A stretch of DNA of 64,000 bases. Origin: Methylotenera versatilis 301. GTDB lineage: Bacteria; Pseudomonadota; Gammaproteobacteria; Burkholderiales; Methylophilaceae. The notes beneath the pieces are model-generated. The model did not search any database. It saw only the letters and a program-made list of their open reading frames with translations, and was not told the DNA's origin. This document shows, piece after piece, positions 19,250 to 29,234 of this stretch (position 1 is its first letter; the number at the start of each line of letters is the position of its first letter). The position numbers and the translations under genes are program-made. Location: contig NC_014207.1 of NCBI RefSeq assembly GCF_000093025.1, positions 1,550,001 to 1,614,000 on the forward strand. Reading direction: 5' to 3'.

Positions 19250-19352
19250 GAGAGTATGCGCATTTAATATGAAAGTTTTTTCTACCTTAATTTGGTAGTT
19301 GGAGGATAAGCCCGCCTTAAAGTAGAAAAAACTATTCATTACGCATACCCTC
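19250..19352. repeat. 103-bp long imperfect inverted repeat (structured RNA or MITE-like)
   Basis: The left arm (19250-19290) and right arm (19317-19352) pair over most of their length. The matching parts are GAGAGTATGCG with CGCATACCCTC at the ends and AGTTTTTTCTACCTTAA with TTAAAGTAGAAAAAACT next to a 26-base loop. A small competing hairpin CTACC/GGTAG (19282-19298) is possible inside. It occupies most of the non-coding gap after mgsC (19056-19394). A further 6-bp stem CCCAAT/ATTGGG lies at 19359-19373. No protein-coding sense is evident. Confidence 0.6.
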
Positions 19353-19394
19353 ATAAAGCCCAATAAAATTGGGAGGGAAACTTTTAGAAAAGAA

Positions 19395-20744
19395 TCAGAA
19401 TTTAGAAACTCCTGGAATCCAGCTAGTACCAGCTAAAGGCACTTGTGCCATAGCTGAAGCTTCGATTGTTAATGCCACCAAATCCTCTGGCTCTAGATTA
19501 TGCAGATGCGACTTACCGCAAGCACGTGCAACGACTTGAGCTTCCATTGTCATCACTGCAATATAATTAGCCAAGCGATGACCTGCCTTGATTGGATCAA
19601 CACGTTTCATCAACTCAGGATCTTGCGTAGTGATACCTGCAGGATCTTTACCTTCGTGCCAGTCATCGTAAGCACCAGCAGTTGTACCTAACTTTTGGTA
19701 CTCTTCTTCAAGGTGTGGATCATTGTCACCAAGTGCAATCAAAGCTGCTGTACCAATCGCAACAGCATCAGCACCTAAAGCAATCGCTTTAGCCACGTCT
19801 GCACCGTTACGGATACCACCAGAAACAATCAGCTGTACGCTGTCTTTACCGTTGCGATAAACCCCTAAGTCTTGCAATGCTTTCACTGCTGGGCGAATCG
19901 CCGCCAAGATTGGTATACCCACATGCTCAATAAATACTTCTTGAGTCGCCGCAGTACCGCCTTGCATACCATCCAACACAATGACATCTGCACCGGCTTT
20001 AACAGCAAGCGCTACGTCGAAGTAAGGACGAGTCGCACCAATTTTGACGTAGATTGGTTTTTCCCAGTCAGTAATTTCACGAAGTTCAGCGATTTTAATT
20101 TCCAAGTCATCTGGACCAGTCCAGTCAGGATGGCGACATGATGAACGTTGGTCGATACCTTCTGGCAAGCAGCGCATTTTTGCCACACGTGCTGTAATTT
20201 TTTGACCTAACAACATACCGCCGCCACCTGGTTTAGCACCTTGACCAATCACTAACTCAATGGCGTCGGCTTTGCGTAAATCGTCTGGATTCATACCATA
20301 ACGTGAAGGTAAGTATTGATAAACCAGCGTTGTAGAGTGACCACGTTCTTCTTGTGTCATACCACCATCACCAGTCGTTGTACTTGTACCTGCTGCAGTT
20401 GCACCACGACCTAATGACTCTTTAGCCGGGCCTGATAATGAACCGAAACTCATACCAGCAATCGTCACTGGCGTTTTTAAATGAATTGGTTTTTTAGCAA
20501 AACGTGTACCTAAAACGACATCAGTACCGCATTTTTCACGATAACCTTCTAATGGATAACGGCTGACTGATGCGCCAAGGAATAGCAAGTCATCAAAGTG
20601 CGGTAATTTGCGTTTTGAACCTGCACCACGAATATCGTAGATACCTGTTGCGGCAGCACGTCTGATTTCTGAGTTGGTGTATTCATCAAACGTTGCAGAA
20701 TAACGCGGTTTCGTTTGAGGGATTTTATGACTGTTGTCGCTCAT
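19395..20744 (-). CDS. mgsC: N-methylglutamate synthase, FMN-binding glutamate-synthase-like subunit
   Basis: This 449-residue protein corresponds to the FMN-binding synthase domain of glutamate synthase. Visible features are TRFAKKPIHLKTPVTIAGMSFGSLS, TGDGGMTQEERGH, YVKIGATRPYFDVALAVKAGADVIVLDGMQGGTAATQE and LIVSGGIRNGADVAKAIALGADAVAIGTA. With MgsA and MgsB it converts gamma-glutamylmethylamide, or methylamine plus glutamate, to N-methylglutamate. I placed the start at ATG 20744, where AGGAG lies eight bases upstream; a longer frame to 20801 would overlap mgsB. The gene begins one base before the mgsB stop region, at the end of the mgd-gmaS-mgs unit. Confidence 0.93.
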   Translation of the reverse strand: MSDNSHKIPQTKPRYSATFDEYTNSEIRRAAATGIYDIRGAGSKRKLPHFDDLLFLGASVSRYPLEGYREKCGTDVVLGTRFAKKPIHLKTPVTIAGMSFGSLSGPAKESLGRGATAAGTSTTTGDGGMTQEERGHSTTLVYQYLPSRYGMNPDDLRKADAIELVIGQGAKPGGGGMLLGQKITARVAKMRCLPEGIDQRSSCRHPDWTGPDDLEIKIAELREITDWEKPIYVKIGATRPYFDVALAVKAGADVIVLDGMQGGTAATQEVFIEHVGIPILAAIRPAVKALQDLGVYRNGKDSVQLIVSGGIRNGADVAKAIALGADAVAIGTAALIALGDNDPHLEEEYQKLGTTAGAYDDWHEGKDPAGITTQDPELMKRVDPIKAGHRLANYIAVMTMEAQVVARACGKSHLHNLEPEDLVALTIEASAMAQVPLAGTSWIPGVSKF

Positions 20745-20745
20745 T

Positions 20746-21438
20746 TTAGTATGCTCCTGCATTATCAACATGGAAGTGGTACAAGGTACGAGCAGAGCCA
20801 TATTGCTTAAAGCTGTCTGGACTCACATCTGCGTGACCTGATTTTTTCAACAAATCAGCTAGAATTTGTTTATCTTCCGCATTCATTGTTTTCTCTTCGC
20901 AATCTGCGCCTAGGCTTTTAACCTTACCGCGCACAAACAACTTAGCTTCATAAATTGAGTCGCCAAGACCTTCACCTGCATCACCCAATATGACAAAGTT
21001 ACCTGCTTGCGCCATGAAAGCTGAGAAGCTACCCACTGAACCACCCACTACAATATCAACGCCTTTCATTGCAATACCTGTACGTAAGCCAGCATCGCCA
21101 TCAATGATCAGCAAGCCACCGTTGGCAGTTGCGCCAGCAGCATTTGAAGCGAAACCTTTCACATGCACTACACCTGACATCATGTTTTCAGCCACACCAC
21201 TACCTGCACTGCCTTCAATGGTTACTTTAGCGATTTGATTCATACCTGCTGCGTAATAGCCAGCGTGGCCTTTAATCGTCACGTCCACTTCGGCTTTCAA
21301 ACCTACAGCTACGTTATGCGCGCCATTTGGATTCTCAATGACAACTTTTTTCCCATTCAGACTACTTGCATCACCATGAAGGAATTGATTCACTTCACGT
21401 AATGGTTTGGTGTCTAAGTCAAATTTTAGAGTTTCCAT
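20746..21438 (-). CDS. mgsB: N-methylglutamate synthase, GXGXG-domain subunit
   Basis: This 230-residue protein matches the C-terminal GXGXG beta-helix domain of glutamate synthase, with repeated glycine motifs such as GHAGYYAAGMNQ, GSAGSGVAENMMSG, GDAGLRTGIAMKGVDIVVGGSVG and GDAGEGLGDS. In this heteromer it serves as the structural channel domain between the amidotransferase (MgsA) and synthase (MgsC) parts. The start overlaps the mgsA end by 13 bp, with AAGGAGATG upstream. It is in the standard gene order mgsABC. Confidence 0.93.
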   Translation of the reverse strand: METLKFDLDTKPLREVNQFLHGDASSLNGKKVVIENPNGAHNVAVGLKAEVDVTIKGHAGYYAAGMNQIAKVTIEGSAGSGVAENMMSGVVHVKGFASNAAGATANGGLLIIDGDAGLRTGIAMKGVDIVVGGSVGSFSAFMAQAGNFVILGDAGEGLGDSIYEAKLFVRGKVKSLGADCEEKTMNAEDKQILADLLKKSGHADVSPDSFKQYGSARTLYHFHVDNAGAY

Positions 21439-22322
21439 ACATACATCTCCTTAGGTGAAGGCTCGAATACCTTCGCGTTTTTAATATCTGGCAAATGGGC
21501 TAATGAGCGGAACTCAGAAGCAATTGCAACATAGTCATCATGTTCAGCAATGATTGCTGGTTTGCAGCCATATGGATCACGCACTAAAGCAAGCTCAGTA
21601 CTTGTACCCATTAACAATGTATAAAAACCATCTAGCTCTTCAAAACCATGATTCAATGCAGTTTTAAGATCGTCACCTTCACGCATACGCCATTGCAAAA
21701 AGCGGCAAGCAGCTTCAGTATCGTTATCTGTTTCAAACTCGATACCTTCTTTTTGTAATTTACGGCGTAGGCTATTCGCGTTTGATAAAGAACCGTTATG
21801 CACTAGGCACCAGTCTTCACCAGCTGTAAATGGGTGTGCATGTGCAGGCGTCACAGCAGATTCAGTTGCCATACGGGTATGACCAACCAAGTGCGTACCT
21901 TTGAAGTTTTTAAAGTCATAACGGTCAGCCACTTGTTGTGGTGTGCCTACGTCTTTATAGATGTCCATTAACTGACCAACAGACAACAAATGTAATTGTG
22001 GGTAATGTTCTTTCAACCACATTTTCACTGTTGCTGGCTCAAGCGTTGTCGTTAACACAGCATGATTTTCTTTTGGTTCAATCTTAGCCTTGATGCTTAA
22101 GTGTTTCTCAAAATCATGGCCTAATTTAGTCCAGTTGAAATCCGTAGCACCAGAATACAGGCTGAATTTTCTCGCATCAGCGGCTACTGGCGCAGTAAAC
22201 ATCGCCATGCCAGCTGAGTCAGGCCCACGCTCAGTCATGCCGATTAGCATAGGCATCATGAGCTCACCAATCGAGTCACGCAATTTGGGATTTCTTACTA
22301 ATAATCCGACAATTCCACACAT
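21426..22322 (-). CDS. mgsA: N-methylglutamate synthase, class II glutamine-amidotransferase-like subunit
   Basis: This 298-residue protein begins MCGIVGLLV, so Cys2 is the nucleophile of class II (Ntn) glutamine amidotransferases after Met removal. Other motifs are RGPDSAGMAMF, HTRMATESAVTPAHAHPF and WCLVHNGSLSN. It would release methylamine from gamma-glutamylmethylamide for the partner subunits. The ATG has AAGGAGAAAAGT upstream. It follows gmaS by 61 bp and overlaps mgsB. Confidence 0.93.
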   Translation of the reverse strand: MCGIVGLLVRNPKLRDSIGELMMPMLIGMTERGPDSAGMAMFTAPVAADARKFSLYSGATDFNWTKLGHDFEKHLSIKAKIEPKENHAVLTTTLEPATVKMWLKEHYPQLHLLSVGQLMDIYKDVGTPQQVADRYDFKNFKGTHLVGHTRMATESAVTPAHAHPFTAGEDWCLVHNGSLSNANSLRRKLQKEGIEFETDNDTEAACRFLQWRMREGDDLKTALNHGFEELDGFYTLLMGTSTELALVRDPYGCKPAIIAEHDDYVAIASEFRSLAHLPDIKNAKVFEPSPKEMYVWKL

Positions 22323-22383
22323 ACTTTTCTCCTTACAAATATAGTTAAATTTTTGCTCTTACAATAAAACCAGTCACTAAAAT

Positions 22384-23718
22384 CTAGAAAAACTCTACGT
22401 AGCGATTGATTTCCCAATCAGAAACATGGCGCTGATACTCCATTGATTCCGCACGCTTAATTTTGATAAATTCTTCAGATAGCGAATCACCCAATGCATC
22501 ACGAATGACTTTATCGCCTTCGAATTCGTCTATGGCCTCACTTAAACTTTGTGGCAATATTCCTATGCCCTGCTCACGCATTTGTGCAGGTGATAAGTCA
22601 TATAAGTTATTGGCATGACCAGCACCTGGATGCAGTTCACGTTTAACACCATCAAGACCCGCAGCAATCACTGCAGCCGTTGCTAGATAAGGGTTGCAGC
22701 TACCATCCGGTAAGCGCAGCTCTAAACGGCCGTATGGAATACGTACCATCGTTGAACGGTTATTATTGCCATAAGAAATATATGCTGGCGCCCATGTTGA
22801 GCCCGTGAGAGACTGGCTCACCACTAGACGTTTATATGAGTTAACAGTTGGGCAAGCTAATGCCGTGATTGCAGGCGCATGGGCAAGAATACCGCCCATA
22901 AAGTGATACGCTAGTTTTGATAAACCGTGGCCTGTTGTATCGCTATCGTCATGGAACAAGCTTTTCTTGCCGTCACCAATCGACATATGCATATGCATAC
23001 CATTGCCCGGACGATTACCAAAAGGTTTAGGCATGAACGAACAAATCATGCCTAATTCATTGGCAATATGACTAGCCGCCATTTTGAACATCAAATAATC
23101 ATCTGCACTTTTTAAACAGTCTGCGTAGGTATAGTTGATTTCAAATTGACCATTTGCATCTTCATGGTCAATTTGGTAAATATCTAAGCCAGCTGCAATT
23201 AACGTTTCTGTTAAACGTTCCAAAAACGCTGATTGTTTTGACATGCTCTTATAGTCATAACAAGGCTTTTGCAAGGTATCAGTTGAGTCATACGGGTGAA
23301 TACCGCCTTTTTCATCTTTACGCAATAAAGAGAATTCAGGCTCTAACCCTGTGTAAAGAATCCAGCCATTCTTAGCAAGACGGTCAGTTTGCGCTTTGAG
23401 TACTACACGTGAATCATGTCCGTAAGGCTTTTCATTGACGTGACCATCACAAACAATGCGCGCATAGCCTGGTTGCCAAGGCACCAATGTGAGGGTTGAT
23501 AAATCACCAACCGCCATATAATCTGGGCCATTTGGTGCAATGCCCATACCCCAAATTGCGCCACCAGCAAAACCAGCACCACCTTTAAGGATGCTGCCGA
23601 GGTGCTCGGCAGGCACTGACTTAACCTTAGCAACACCATGTATATCCACAAACTGAGCTAATATGTACTTAACATCATTATCTTTTAGAAACTTTTTTGC
23701 TTCATCAAACGTTTTCAT
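22384..23718 (-). CDS. gmaS: gamma-glutamylmethylamide synthetase (glutamine-synthetase family)
   Basis: This 444-residue enzyme of the glutamine synthetase superfamily joins methylamine to the gamma-carboxyl of glutamate using ATP. Family motifs visible are [14 protein letters not shown] (about 123), [15 protein letters not shown] (about 185), [16 protein letters not shown] (about 233) and [21 protein letters not shown] (about 330). GmaS is close in family to PuuA, the gamma-glutamylputrescine synthetase, and identity rests on the linkage with mgd and mgs genes. The ATG has GGGAGAAA upstream. It lies 143 bp after mgdD, and this gap carries no hairpin I could find, so transcription may continue. 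Confidence 0.93.
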   Translation of the reverse strand: MKTFDEAKKFLKDNDVKYILAQFVDIHGVAKVKSVPAEHLGSILKGGAGFAGGAIWGMGIAPNGPDYMAVGDLSTLTLVPWQPGYARIVCDGHVNEKPYGHDSRVVLKAQTDRLAKNGWILYTGLEPEFSLLRKDEKGGIHPYDSTDTLQKPCYDYKSMSKQSAFLERLTETLIAAGLDIYQIDHEDANGQFEINYTYADCLKSADDYLMFKMAASHIANELGMICSFMPKPFGNRPGNGMHMHMSIGDGKKSLFHDDSDTTGHGLSKLAYHFMGGILAHAPAITALACPTVNSYKRLVVSQSLTGSTWAPAYISYGNNNRSTMVRIPYGRLELRLPDGSCNPYLATAAVIAAGLDGVKRELHPGAGHANNLYDLSPAQMREQGIGILPQSLSEAIDEFEGDKVIRDALGDSLSEEFIKIKRAESMEYQRHVSDWEINRYVEFF

Positions 23719-23861
23719 TCATTTCTCCCTGAAAATCCAATGTATCTACATTAATAAAATGTATCCGCATCAACCTTAAATTAAGTCATCTCCAACGATT
23801 TCTCAGCACTAGCTTTATTTTTTATCGCAAGCTCTTGTTCTGACACTAAACTCCAGCTTTA

Positions 23862-24542
23862 CTAAGAGTTCTGATACTGAGCAAGCCCTACTGCACCACC
23901 ACCTAGTTCTGTAGCAATTTCTATTAGCACTTCCCACATATAAGGACCGTAAGTACCATCACACCAAACACGGTAAACTGGCTCTCCGTTTAAGGTTTGG
24001 CGTATCACTGTTGCCGAAATACCCGCTACTTGGGTCATGATGAGGTCTTTTGCAGCAAGTGATTTCTCACGTAAATCGAGTGAGCAAAGCTCAGAAAACA
24101 AGTTAAGCGCTTCGCTACCACTGACAATAAATGCGGCATCTGCACGTGGCACTTTATAAACACTTGCTACACGCGTTGTATCACTGGCTAATCGAGTACA
24201 AGCAGAACCACCCAACTGATCCTCAATCAAGAATTCGCTTGATCCCAGACGTAAAACCAAAGTTTTTTGTTCACATACCGTCCATGAGTTAGGCGTAGTT
24301 GGAATCGCAATTCCACGCTCAAGCAACCATTGCGTTGCGTTAGGGCCTTTTACGCCATAGCGCGATAAGCAACTTACATCAGCAACACCTAGCACTTTTT
24401 TTCTGGCATCTTCAATCGCTGCACTCGCAAATTCCACTGCTGTGTCCATGCCATTAATCACTTCCCATTTAGCGGACTCTCTTGGTTGAGCATGCGCTAC
24501 AGGTGATGTTTGGATGATACTTTTGACGTCAAACTGCTGCAT
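23862..24542 (-). CDS. mgdD: N-methylglutamate dehydrogenase, SoxG-like gamma subunit
   Basis: This 226-residue protein resembles the gamma subunit of heterotetrameric sarcosine oxidase (SoxG), with the T-protein-like fold and a VLGVADVSCLSRYGVKGPNATQWL segment. In N-methylglutamate dehydrogenase the four subunits oxidise N-methylglutamate to glutamate plus a C1 unit. The start is one base after the mgdC stop and has GGGAGCATG upstream. Relatives are 180-210 residues, so this is slightly long. Assignment relies on order mgdABCD and fold. Confidence 0.88.
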   Translation of the reverse strand: MQQFDVKSIIQTSPVAHAQPRESAKWEVINGMDTAVEFASAAIEDARKKVLGVADVSCLSRYGVKGPNATQWLLERGIAIPTTPNSWTVCEQKTLVLRLGSSEFLIEDQLGGSACTRLASDTTRVASVYKVPRADAAFIVSGSEALNLFSELCSLDLREKSLAAKDLIMTQVAGISATVIRQTLNGEPVYRVWCDGTYGPYMWEVLIEIATELGGGAVGLAQYQNS

Positions 24543-24543
24543 A

Positions 24544-27438
24544 TCATGCTCCCTTTAAAGTCTTAATAAATGGGGTTTTAATCACGGTCGCGGCGACTAA
24601 TGCGCCACTATCCACACGAATTTGGAATACTGAACCTGCTTCTTTTTTAGAAGGTGTCACATAGGCAAAACCTATGCAACGATCAAGGTATTTGCTGTAA
24701 CTGATACTCGTCACCCGACCTAAAATATCGCGTCCATCTACAACCAAGTTACAATCCATAGGCATTTCGCCTTTGTAGTTTTCAGCTAAAACAAAAGGCA
24801 CTAATTGTTTTCTTAATGGGCGTTTAGCTAAAATCGTTAAGCTTCTTTGGCCAATAAAATAAGGTTTACTCATTTTGATTGCCCAGTCAGCGCCAATTTC
24901 AAATGGATTAGTTAAGCCGTCGGTATCAACCCCTGGCATAGCGTGACCCATTTCAAGACGTAACAAGCGTTGCGTATCACTACCAAATGGACGTAAAGCG
25001 TGTTTCTTACCAGCAGCTATCAAAGCATTCCAAAGATGCGGTATTTGTCCCATTGGTGCGTGTAACTCATATCCGTTATCGGCTACGAATGCCACTCTAA
25101 TCATGCGTGTTTCTACAGCAGCTACTTGGCTTTCACGCACACTACTCATCGGGAATGACTCATAGGAAAGGTCTAAGTCGGTCAGTGTTGAGAGAATTTC
25201 ACGCGCAGCTGGGCCGGCAATATTGATAGCACCAAAAGCCCCTGTCACATTCACTAAACCAAGATTGAGTTGCCATATCTGTTGTGAACGTTGCATTTCG
25301 CGGTAAACAGCGGCTGCATTAGATGTACCAATAGAAAGATAGAACAAATCATCAGCAAGGCGGCTTGCTATGCCATCGTCAACGACTACACCTGACTCAT
25401 CAAGCAACATCACATAACGGCATGAGCCTACTTTTTGATCGGTATAAACGCCAGTGAAAAAACGTTCTAAGAACAAAGCTGCATCTGGACCATGAATTTC
25501 AATTTTGCCGAATGAGCTGCCATCAATGATGCCAGCTGTTTTACGCACTGCAAGCGCTTCAGTTTGAATTGCATCTTCTTTAGACTGATCCGCTGCTGGG
25601 TAATAAGCTGCACGTTTCCACGCACCGATATCTGTGAATACTGCACCATTTGCCTGATGCCAATCATGCAAGGAAGTTAAACGGTGCGAATGGAAGCCTC
25701 GTCCGCCCAAATGCCCGATTGGTGTTGGGTGGAAGAATGGTCTTGATGTCGTTGTGCCGATTTTTTCAACGGGCAAGCTACGTATCTTAGCTAAGATACG
25801 AATCGCATTCATATTAGAATGCTTACCTTGGCTAGGACCCATACCCACTGTAGTAAAGCGCTTCATTAGCTCGATATTGTCAAAGCCTTCTTTAGCCGCG
25901 TTCACAAAGTCTTTGATTTGAATATCTTCGTCAAAGTCGACAAAGTTCTTACCTTTAGGATGTGGCACCATAGGGTAAGGATGGCTTGGAGAAATCCCAG
26001 CATGCTTCTCAGCCTCATTTTGTGGGGCTTGCAGACCTAAATGACGAATGGCATCATTTGCTGCACGAACACCATCACGCACGCGCTGCTCAAGCTCAAA
26101 AACACCGTTCACTTTACCTGCCGCGAACATGCCATTTGGCAAGCGGCTTGGAACGAACTGCTCTACGCCATAATCGAACTGCATGCCTGTACCGGCTTGA
26201 TACAGCAATGCACCTGCTGGTGCCCAGCCTGCGCTCATCGCAATACCATCACACTCGAGCGTGAATTTGTTATCAGTTAAGGCAATATTTTGTTTTTCGT
26301 CATACGCGCAAATAACGGCACCGCGAACACCAGATTTATCTGAAGATGCAATCGCTTCATAAACACAATGACCGATATAGACTTTAACGCCACGTTTTGC
26401 AAGTGCAGCACTATATGCAGCACTTCCTGTTTGGCGCATATCGACCAAAGCTGCAATCTTAGTACCAGCTTGCAGTAAATCTAAGGCAACACGATAACCG
26501 TAATCGTTGGCTGTTACGACGATGCCATTATTAAACGGTTTCACTGCGTAACGGTAGATTAAACGCTGCACTGCAGAGCCTAGCATGACACCTGGCAAAT
26601 CGTTGTATCTGAATACTGGTGGCTGCTCAAAAGCACCACTGGCAACGATCACAGCTTTAGCGCGTACTTTGTTGATGCCAGAATCGCTTACTACAGGAAT
26701 AAGATGATCTGGGTAGTAACCAGCGGCATAAGCACCTGCCATTACCTTAATATTTGGCATATTGGCAGCCTTAGCCAATAAAATATCAAGCTGTGAAACC
26801 ACGCTTGAGTCACCAGCACGGTTATAGCCTAAGCTGCCGCCAAGCTGACGGTTCTCATCCACAATCGTCACTTCAAGACCAGCTTCTGCTGCAGTACAAG
26901 CTGCTGTTAAACCTGTTGGACCTGCACCGATCACCAGCACATCACAATGTGAGTGTGTTTTACGTTTTAAGATGCGAGGGTAATCAAAATTGACAATACC
27001 TAAACCCGCTGCCTTACGAATGACGCTTTCCCAAAATGGAAATAAACGACGTGGCGTATGGAAAGCTTTATAGTAAAAACCAACAGGCAATAGCGGAGAA
27101 ATTGAATCTATGTAGCTATTCTTATCTTTTTTAACGCCACCGCTAGTATTCACTGCGGTCAATACCATGCCCTCTTTCACTTCAACCACATCGGCACGAA
27201 TATTCGTATCTATGCCGTCAGTCACAAGAACGTTCACATCATGGTTTGCTAAGCTCAACACCCCACGTGCACGGTGGTATTTAAAGCTACGACCTAATAC
27301 TTTTTGACCAGCAGCCCACAATGCGCTGCTAATGGTATCGCCTTCAAATGCTGAAAACGCCTCACCTTCAAAAGTGAAGTTGATTTTTTTAGTTCGGTTA
27401 ACCCATTCCCCGGCTTGCTTGGGTGTACGAAAAATCAT
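24544..27438 (-). CDS. mgdC: N-methylglutamate dehydrogenase, SoxA-like alpha subunit
   Basis: This 964-residue protein has the domain order of sarcosine oxidase alpha. A 2Fe-2S-ferredoxin-like N-terminal region (FEGEAFSAFEGDTISSALW) is followed by a pyridine-nucleotide oxidoreductase domain with CDVLVIGAGPTGLTAACTA near 164. A C-terminal folate-binding aminomethyltransferase domain starts near residue 590 (ADQSKEDAIQTEALAVRKT onward). The latter suggests that C1 from N-methylglutamate can be taken directly onto tetrahydrofolate. The start overlaps the mgdB stop (ATGA), with AGGAGGAAGG upstream. It is the largest gene of the window's methylamine block. Confidence 0.93.
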   Translation of the reverse strand: MIFRTPKQAGEWVNRTKKINFTFEGEAFSAFEGDTISSALWAAGQKVLGRSFKYHRARGVLSLANHDVNVLVTDGIDTNIRADVVEVKEGMVLTAVNTSGGVKKDKNSYIDSISPLLPVGFYYKAFHTPRRLFPFWESVIRKAAGLGIVNFDYPRILKRKTHSHCDVLVIGAGPTGLTAACTAAEAGLEVTIVDENRQLGGSLGYNRAGDSSVVSQLDILLAKAANMPNIKVMAGAYAAGYYPDHLIPVVSDSGINKVRAKAVIVASGAFEQPPVFRYNDLPGVMLGSAVQRLIYRYAVKPFNNGIVVTANDYGYRVALDLLQAGTKIAALVDMRQTGSAAYSAALAKRGVKVYIGHCVYEAIASSDKSGVRGAVICAYDEKQNIALTDNKFTLECDGIAMSAGWAPAGALLYQAGTGMQFDYGVEQFVPSRLPNGMFAAGKVNGVFELEQRVRDGVRAANDAIRHLGLQAPQNEAEKHAGISPSHPYPMVPHPKGKNFVDFDEDIQIKDFVNAAKEGFDNIELMKRFTTVGMGPSQGKHSNMNAIRILAKIRSLPVEKIGTTTSRPFFHPTPIGHLGGRGFHSHRLTSLHDWHQANGAVFTDIGAWKRAAYYPAADQSKEDAIQTEALAVRKTAGIIDGSSFGKIEIHGPDAALFLERFFTGVYTDQKVGSCRYVMLLDESGVVVDDGIASRLADDLFYLSIGTSNAAAVYREMQRSQQIWQLNLGLVNVTGAFGAINIAGPAAREILSTLTDLDLSYESFPMSSVRESQVAAVETRMIRVAFVADNGYELHAPMGQIPHLWNALIAAGKKHALRPFGSDTQRLLRLEMGHAMPGVDTDGLTNPFEIGADWAIKMSKPYFIGQRSLTILAKRPLRKQLVPFVLAENYKGEMPMDCNLVVDGRDILGRVTSISYSKYLDRCIGFAYVTPSKKEAGSVFQIRVDSGALVAATVIKTPFIKTLKGA

Positions 27439-27713
27439 TTGCCTTCCTCCTGAGTTGTATTGTTTTGGCCAAGAAGATAGGTACGCGTGACTTTATCTGT
27501 CAGCGTATTGCGCTCTGCAATAAACCATGTGCCGCTTGGTGAGTGATACCACCATTCTTTTTTGTCGCCAGGCGCACCGCTGCGGTTATGCACATAAGCA
27601 GCCCACTCAGCATCAGTACAAGTATCCTGATCTGGCGCTTGTCTATATTCGCCACCGAAGACAAACTCGCTTAGCGGTCTTGTTCCATTCATGGGACAGG
27701 TGAGTAATTTCAT
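27435..27713 (-). CDS. mgdB: N-methylglutamate dehydrogenase, SoxD-like delta subunit
   Basis: This 92-residue protein matches the small delta subunit of sarcosine oxidase: MKLLTCPMNGTRPLSEFVFGGE and, later, KKEWWYHSPSGTWFIAERNT. SoxD binds zinc through cysteine and histidine residues, here Cys6, Cys33 and His58 being candidates. It sits between mgdA and mgdC with a four-base overlap to mgdC. The ATG has AGAGGAATA upstream. Confidence 0.9.
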   Translation of the reverse strand: MKLLTCPMNGTRPLSEFVFGGEYRQAPDQDTCTDAEWAAYVHNRSGAPGDKKEWWYHSPSGTWFIAERNTLTDKVTRTYLLGQNNTTQEEGK

Positions 27714-27753
27714 TTCATATTCCTCTGATTATTTAACTCGCATGAATAAGCCG

Positions 27754-28995
27754 CTAATGGCCCACTGACGCCGCACCCTTTTCCCCAGTCAGTTCGTAAT
27801 CTTCAAAACGTGACAAGCGGAATGAGTGAATTAAATCTGGTGCACTATCATTTGCAATGGTTTGTGCCATGGTTTTGCCGCTAATAGGTGTAGCTTTGAA
27901 GCCCCAAGTACCCCAACCTGCATCTAGATAAAAACCTTCGATAGGTGTTTTACCCATAATCGGTGCGAAATCTGGCGTCATATCAGCCATACCTGCCCAT
28001 TGGCGAACGACTTTTACATTTGATAAGAATGGGAACATGTCCAACATATGAGAAGTTAGCCCTTCTACGAAATCTAAGGTAGAGCGCGTTGAATGCACTT
28101 CATAAGGGTCAAGCGATGACCCCATCACTAACTCTCCGCGAGAAGATTGACTCACATACACATGTAAGCTGCCTGAAACCAAAATAGTGTCTAACCAAGG
28201 TTTCATAGGCTCAGTTACGCAGGCTTGTAATGGATGAATAACAATCGGTGTTTCAAGGTCTACCATCTCGGTGATACGTGGCGTAAAGCCAGCCACTGCT
28301 GATAGCACTTGTTTAGTCTCGATATAGCCTTTATTAGTCTTAACACCGCAGACCTTGCCATTCTTAACATCAATACCAAGCACTTCAGTATTTTGGTAAA
28401 TTTCGGCACCTAAACGGTCTGCACCGCGTGCATAACCCCAAGCTACGCCATCATGACGAGCCACTGAACCAGGCGCATGAAACAAAGCACCTAAGATTGG
28501 CGCTTGACCACTACAGCTTAAATCTAACTGAGGACAAGCTTTAGCGATTTCATCAGGACCAACCACGCGACTTTCAACGCCTACGTGTTTATTCACTTCA
28601 GCACGCCATCTCATAGTGCGCATCGCTGATTCAGTGTGTGCAAGAGTGAAGTGACCGCGTGTTGAATAGAAAAGATTTAAATCTAACTCTTCAGAAAGTC
28701 CTTCGTAGATTTTGACGCTGGCATCATAAAAATTGACGCCTTCTGGGGTGAGATAGTTAGAACGAACGATGGTCGTATTGCGACCTGTATTACCGCCGCC
28801 TATGTAGCCTTTTTCAAGCACACACACATTAGTAATACCATGGTCTTTAGCCAAGTAATACGCTGCTGCCAATCCATGTCCGCCACCGCCGATAATCACT
28901 ACGTCGTATGATTTCTTTGGGGTCTCGTGCGACTTAAAAAAGCGTGGTGCTGGATGCTCTTTTGACAGTGCGAATTTAAGTAATCTTAAGGGCAT
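27754..28995 (-). CDS. mgdA: N-methylglutamate dehydrogenase, SoxB-like beta subunit
   Basis: This 413-residue FAD-dependent oxidoreductase resembles sarcosine oxidase beta. It has a dinucleotide-binding fold YDVVIIGGGGHGLAAAYYLA near residue 30, GGGNTGRNTTIVRSNYL near 67, and RHDGVAWGYARGADRLG near 178, where SoxB carries the His that covalently binds FMN. It is the first gene of the mgd-gmaS-mgs unit. The ATG has GGAG nine bases upstream. The 285-bp intergenic region to hutG contains a candidate promoter and repeated operator-like sites. Confidence 0.93.
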   Translation of the reverse strand: MPLRLLKFALSKEHPAPRFFKSHETPKKSYDVVIIGGGGHGLAAAYYLAKDHGITNVCVLEKGYIGGGNTGRNTTIVRSNYLTPEGVNFYDASVKIYEGLSEELDLNLFYSTRGHFTLAHTESAMRTMRWRAEVNKHVGVESRVVGPDEIAKACPQLDLSCSGQAPILGALFHAPGSVARHDGVAWGYARGADRLGAEIYQNTEVLGIDVKNGKVCGVKTNKGYIETKQVLSAVAGFTPRITEMVDLETPIVIHPLQACVTEPMKPWLDTILVSGSLHVYVSQSSRGELVMGSSLDPYEVHSTRSTLDFVEGLTSHMLDMFPFLSNVKVVRQWAGMADMTPDFAPIMGKTPIEGFYLDAGWGTWGFKATPISGKTMAQTIANDSAPDLIHSFRLSRFEDYELTGEKGAASVGH

Positions 28996-29006
28996 TTCTT
29001 AACTCC

Positions 29007-29170
29007 ATGAAACCTAATTATTAATCTTTAAAGTAATTAACGACCGCTTTGCCATTCATTAAGTTTCATAAACTTTTTTAATCTGTATGAAACTTTGTTG
29101 ACGTATTAAGCCATATCACAATATCGTATGTCAATACATAAATGAAACTTTTTTAATTACAATGAAACTT
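29007..29170 (-). promoter_or_regulatory. mgd promoter with repeated ATGAAACTT sites
   Basis: On the minus strand a perfect -35 TTGACA lies at 29129-29134 with a weaker CTTAAT -10 at 29105-29110, spacer 18. Copies of ATGAAACTT or its complement flank it: 29061-29069 (reverse), 29087-29095, 29142-29150 and 29162-29170, with a one-mismatch copy at 29007-29015. AAGTTTCATAAACTT at 29061-29075 is a perfect palindrome with a three-base centre. The same TGAAACTTTT occurs at 30772 before the XRE-cupin gene, so this is probably its operator array. Confidence 0.6.
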
Positions 29171-29234
29171 ATGATAAAGTCATAGTATGTTTACTATATA
29201 TATGAATAAGTTAGGTAAATTAGGAATTTAGAAG

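Noticed and set aside
19145-19363. 72-codon minus-strand frame after mgsC
   Set aside because: It runs through the long inverted repeat and the terminator hairpin, so it is not a plausible gene.
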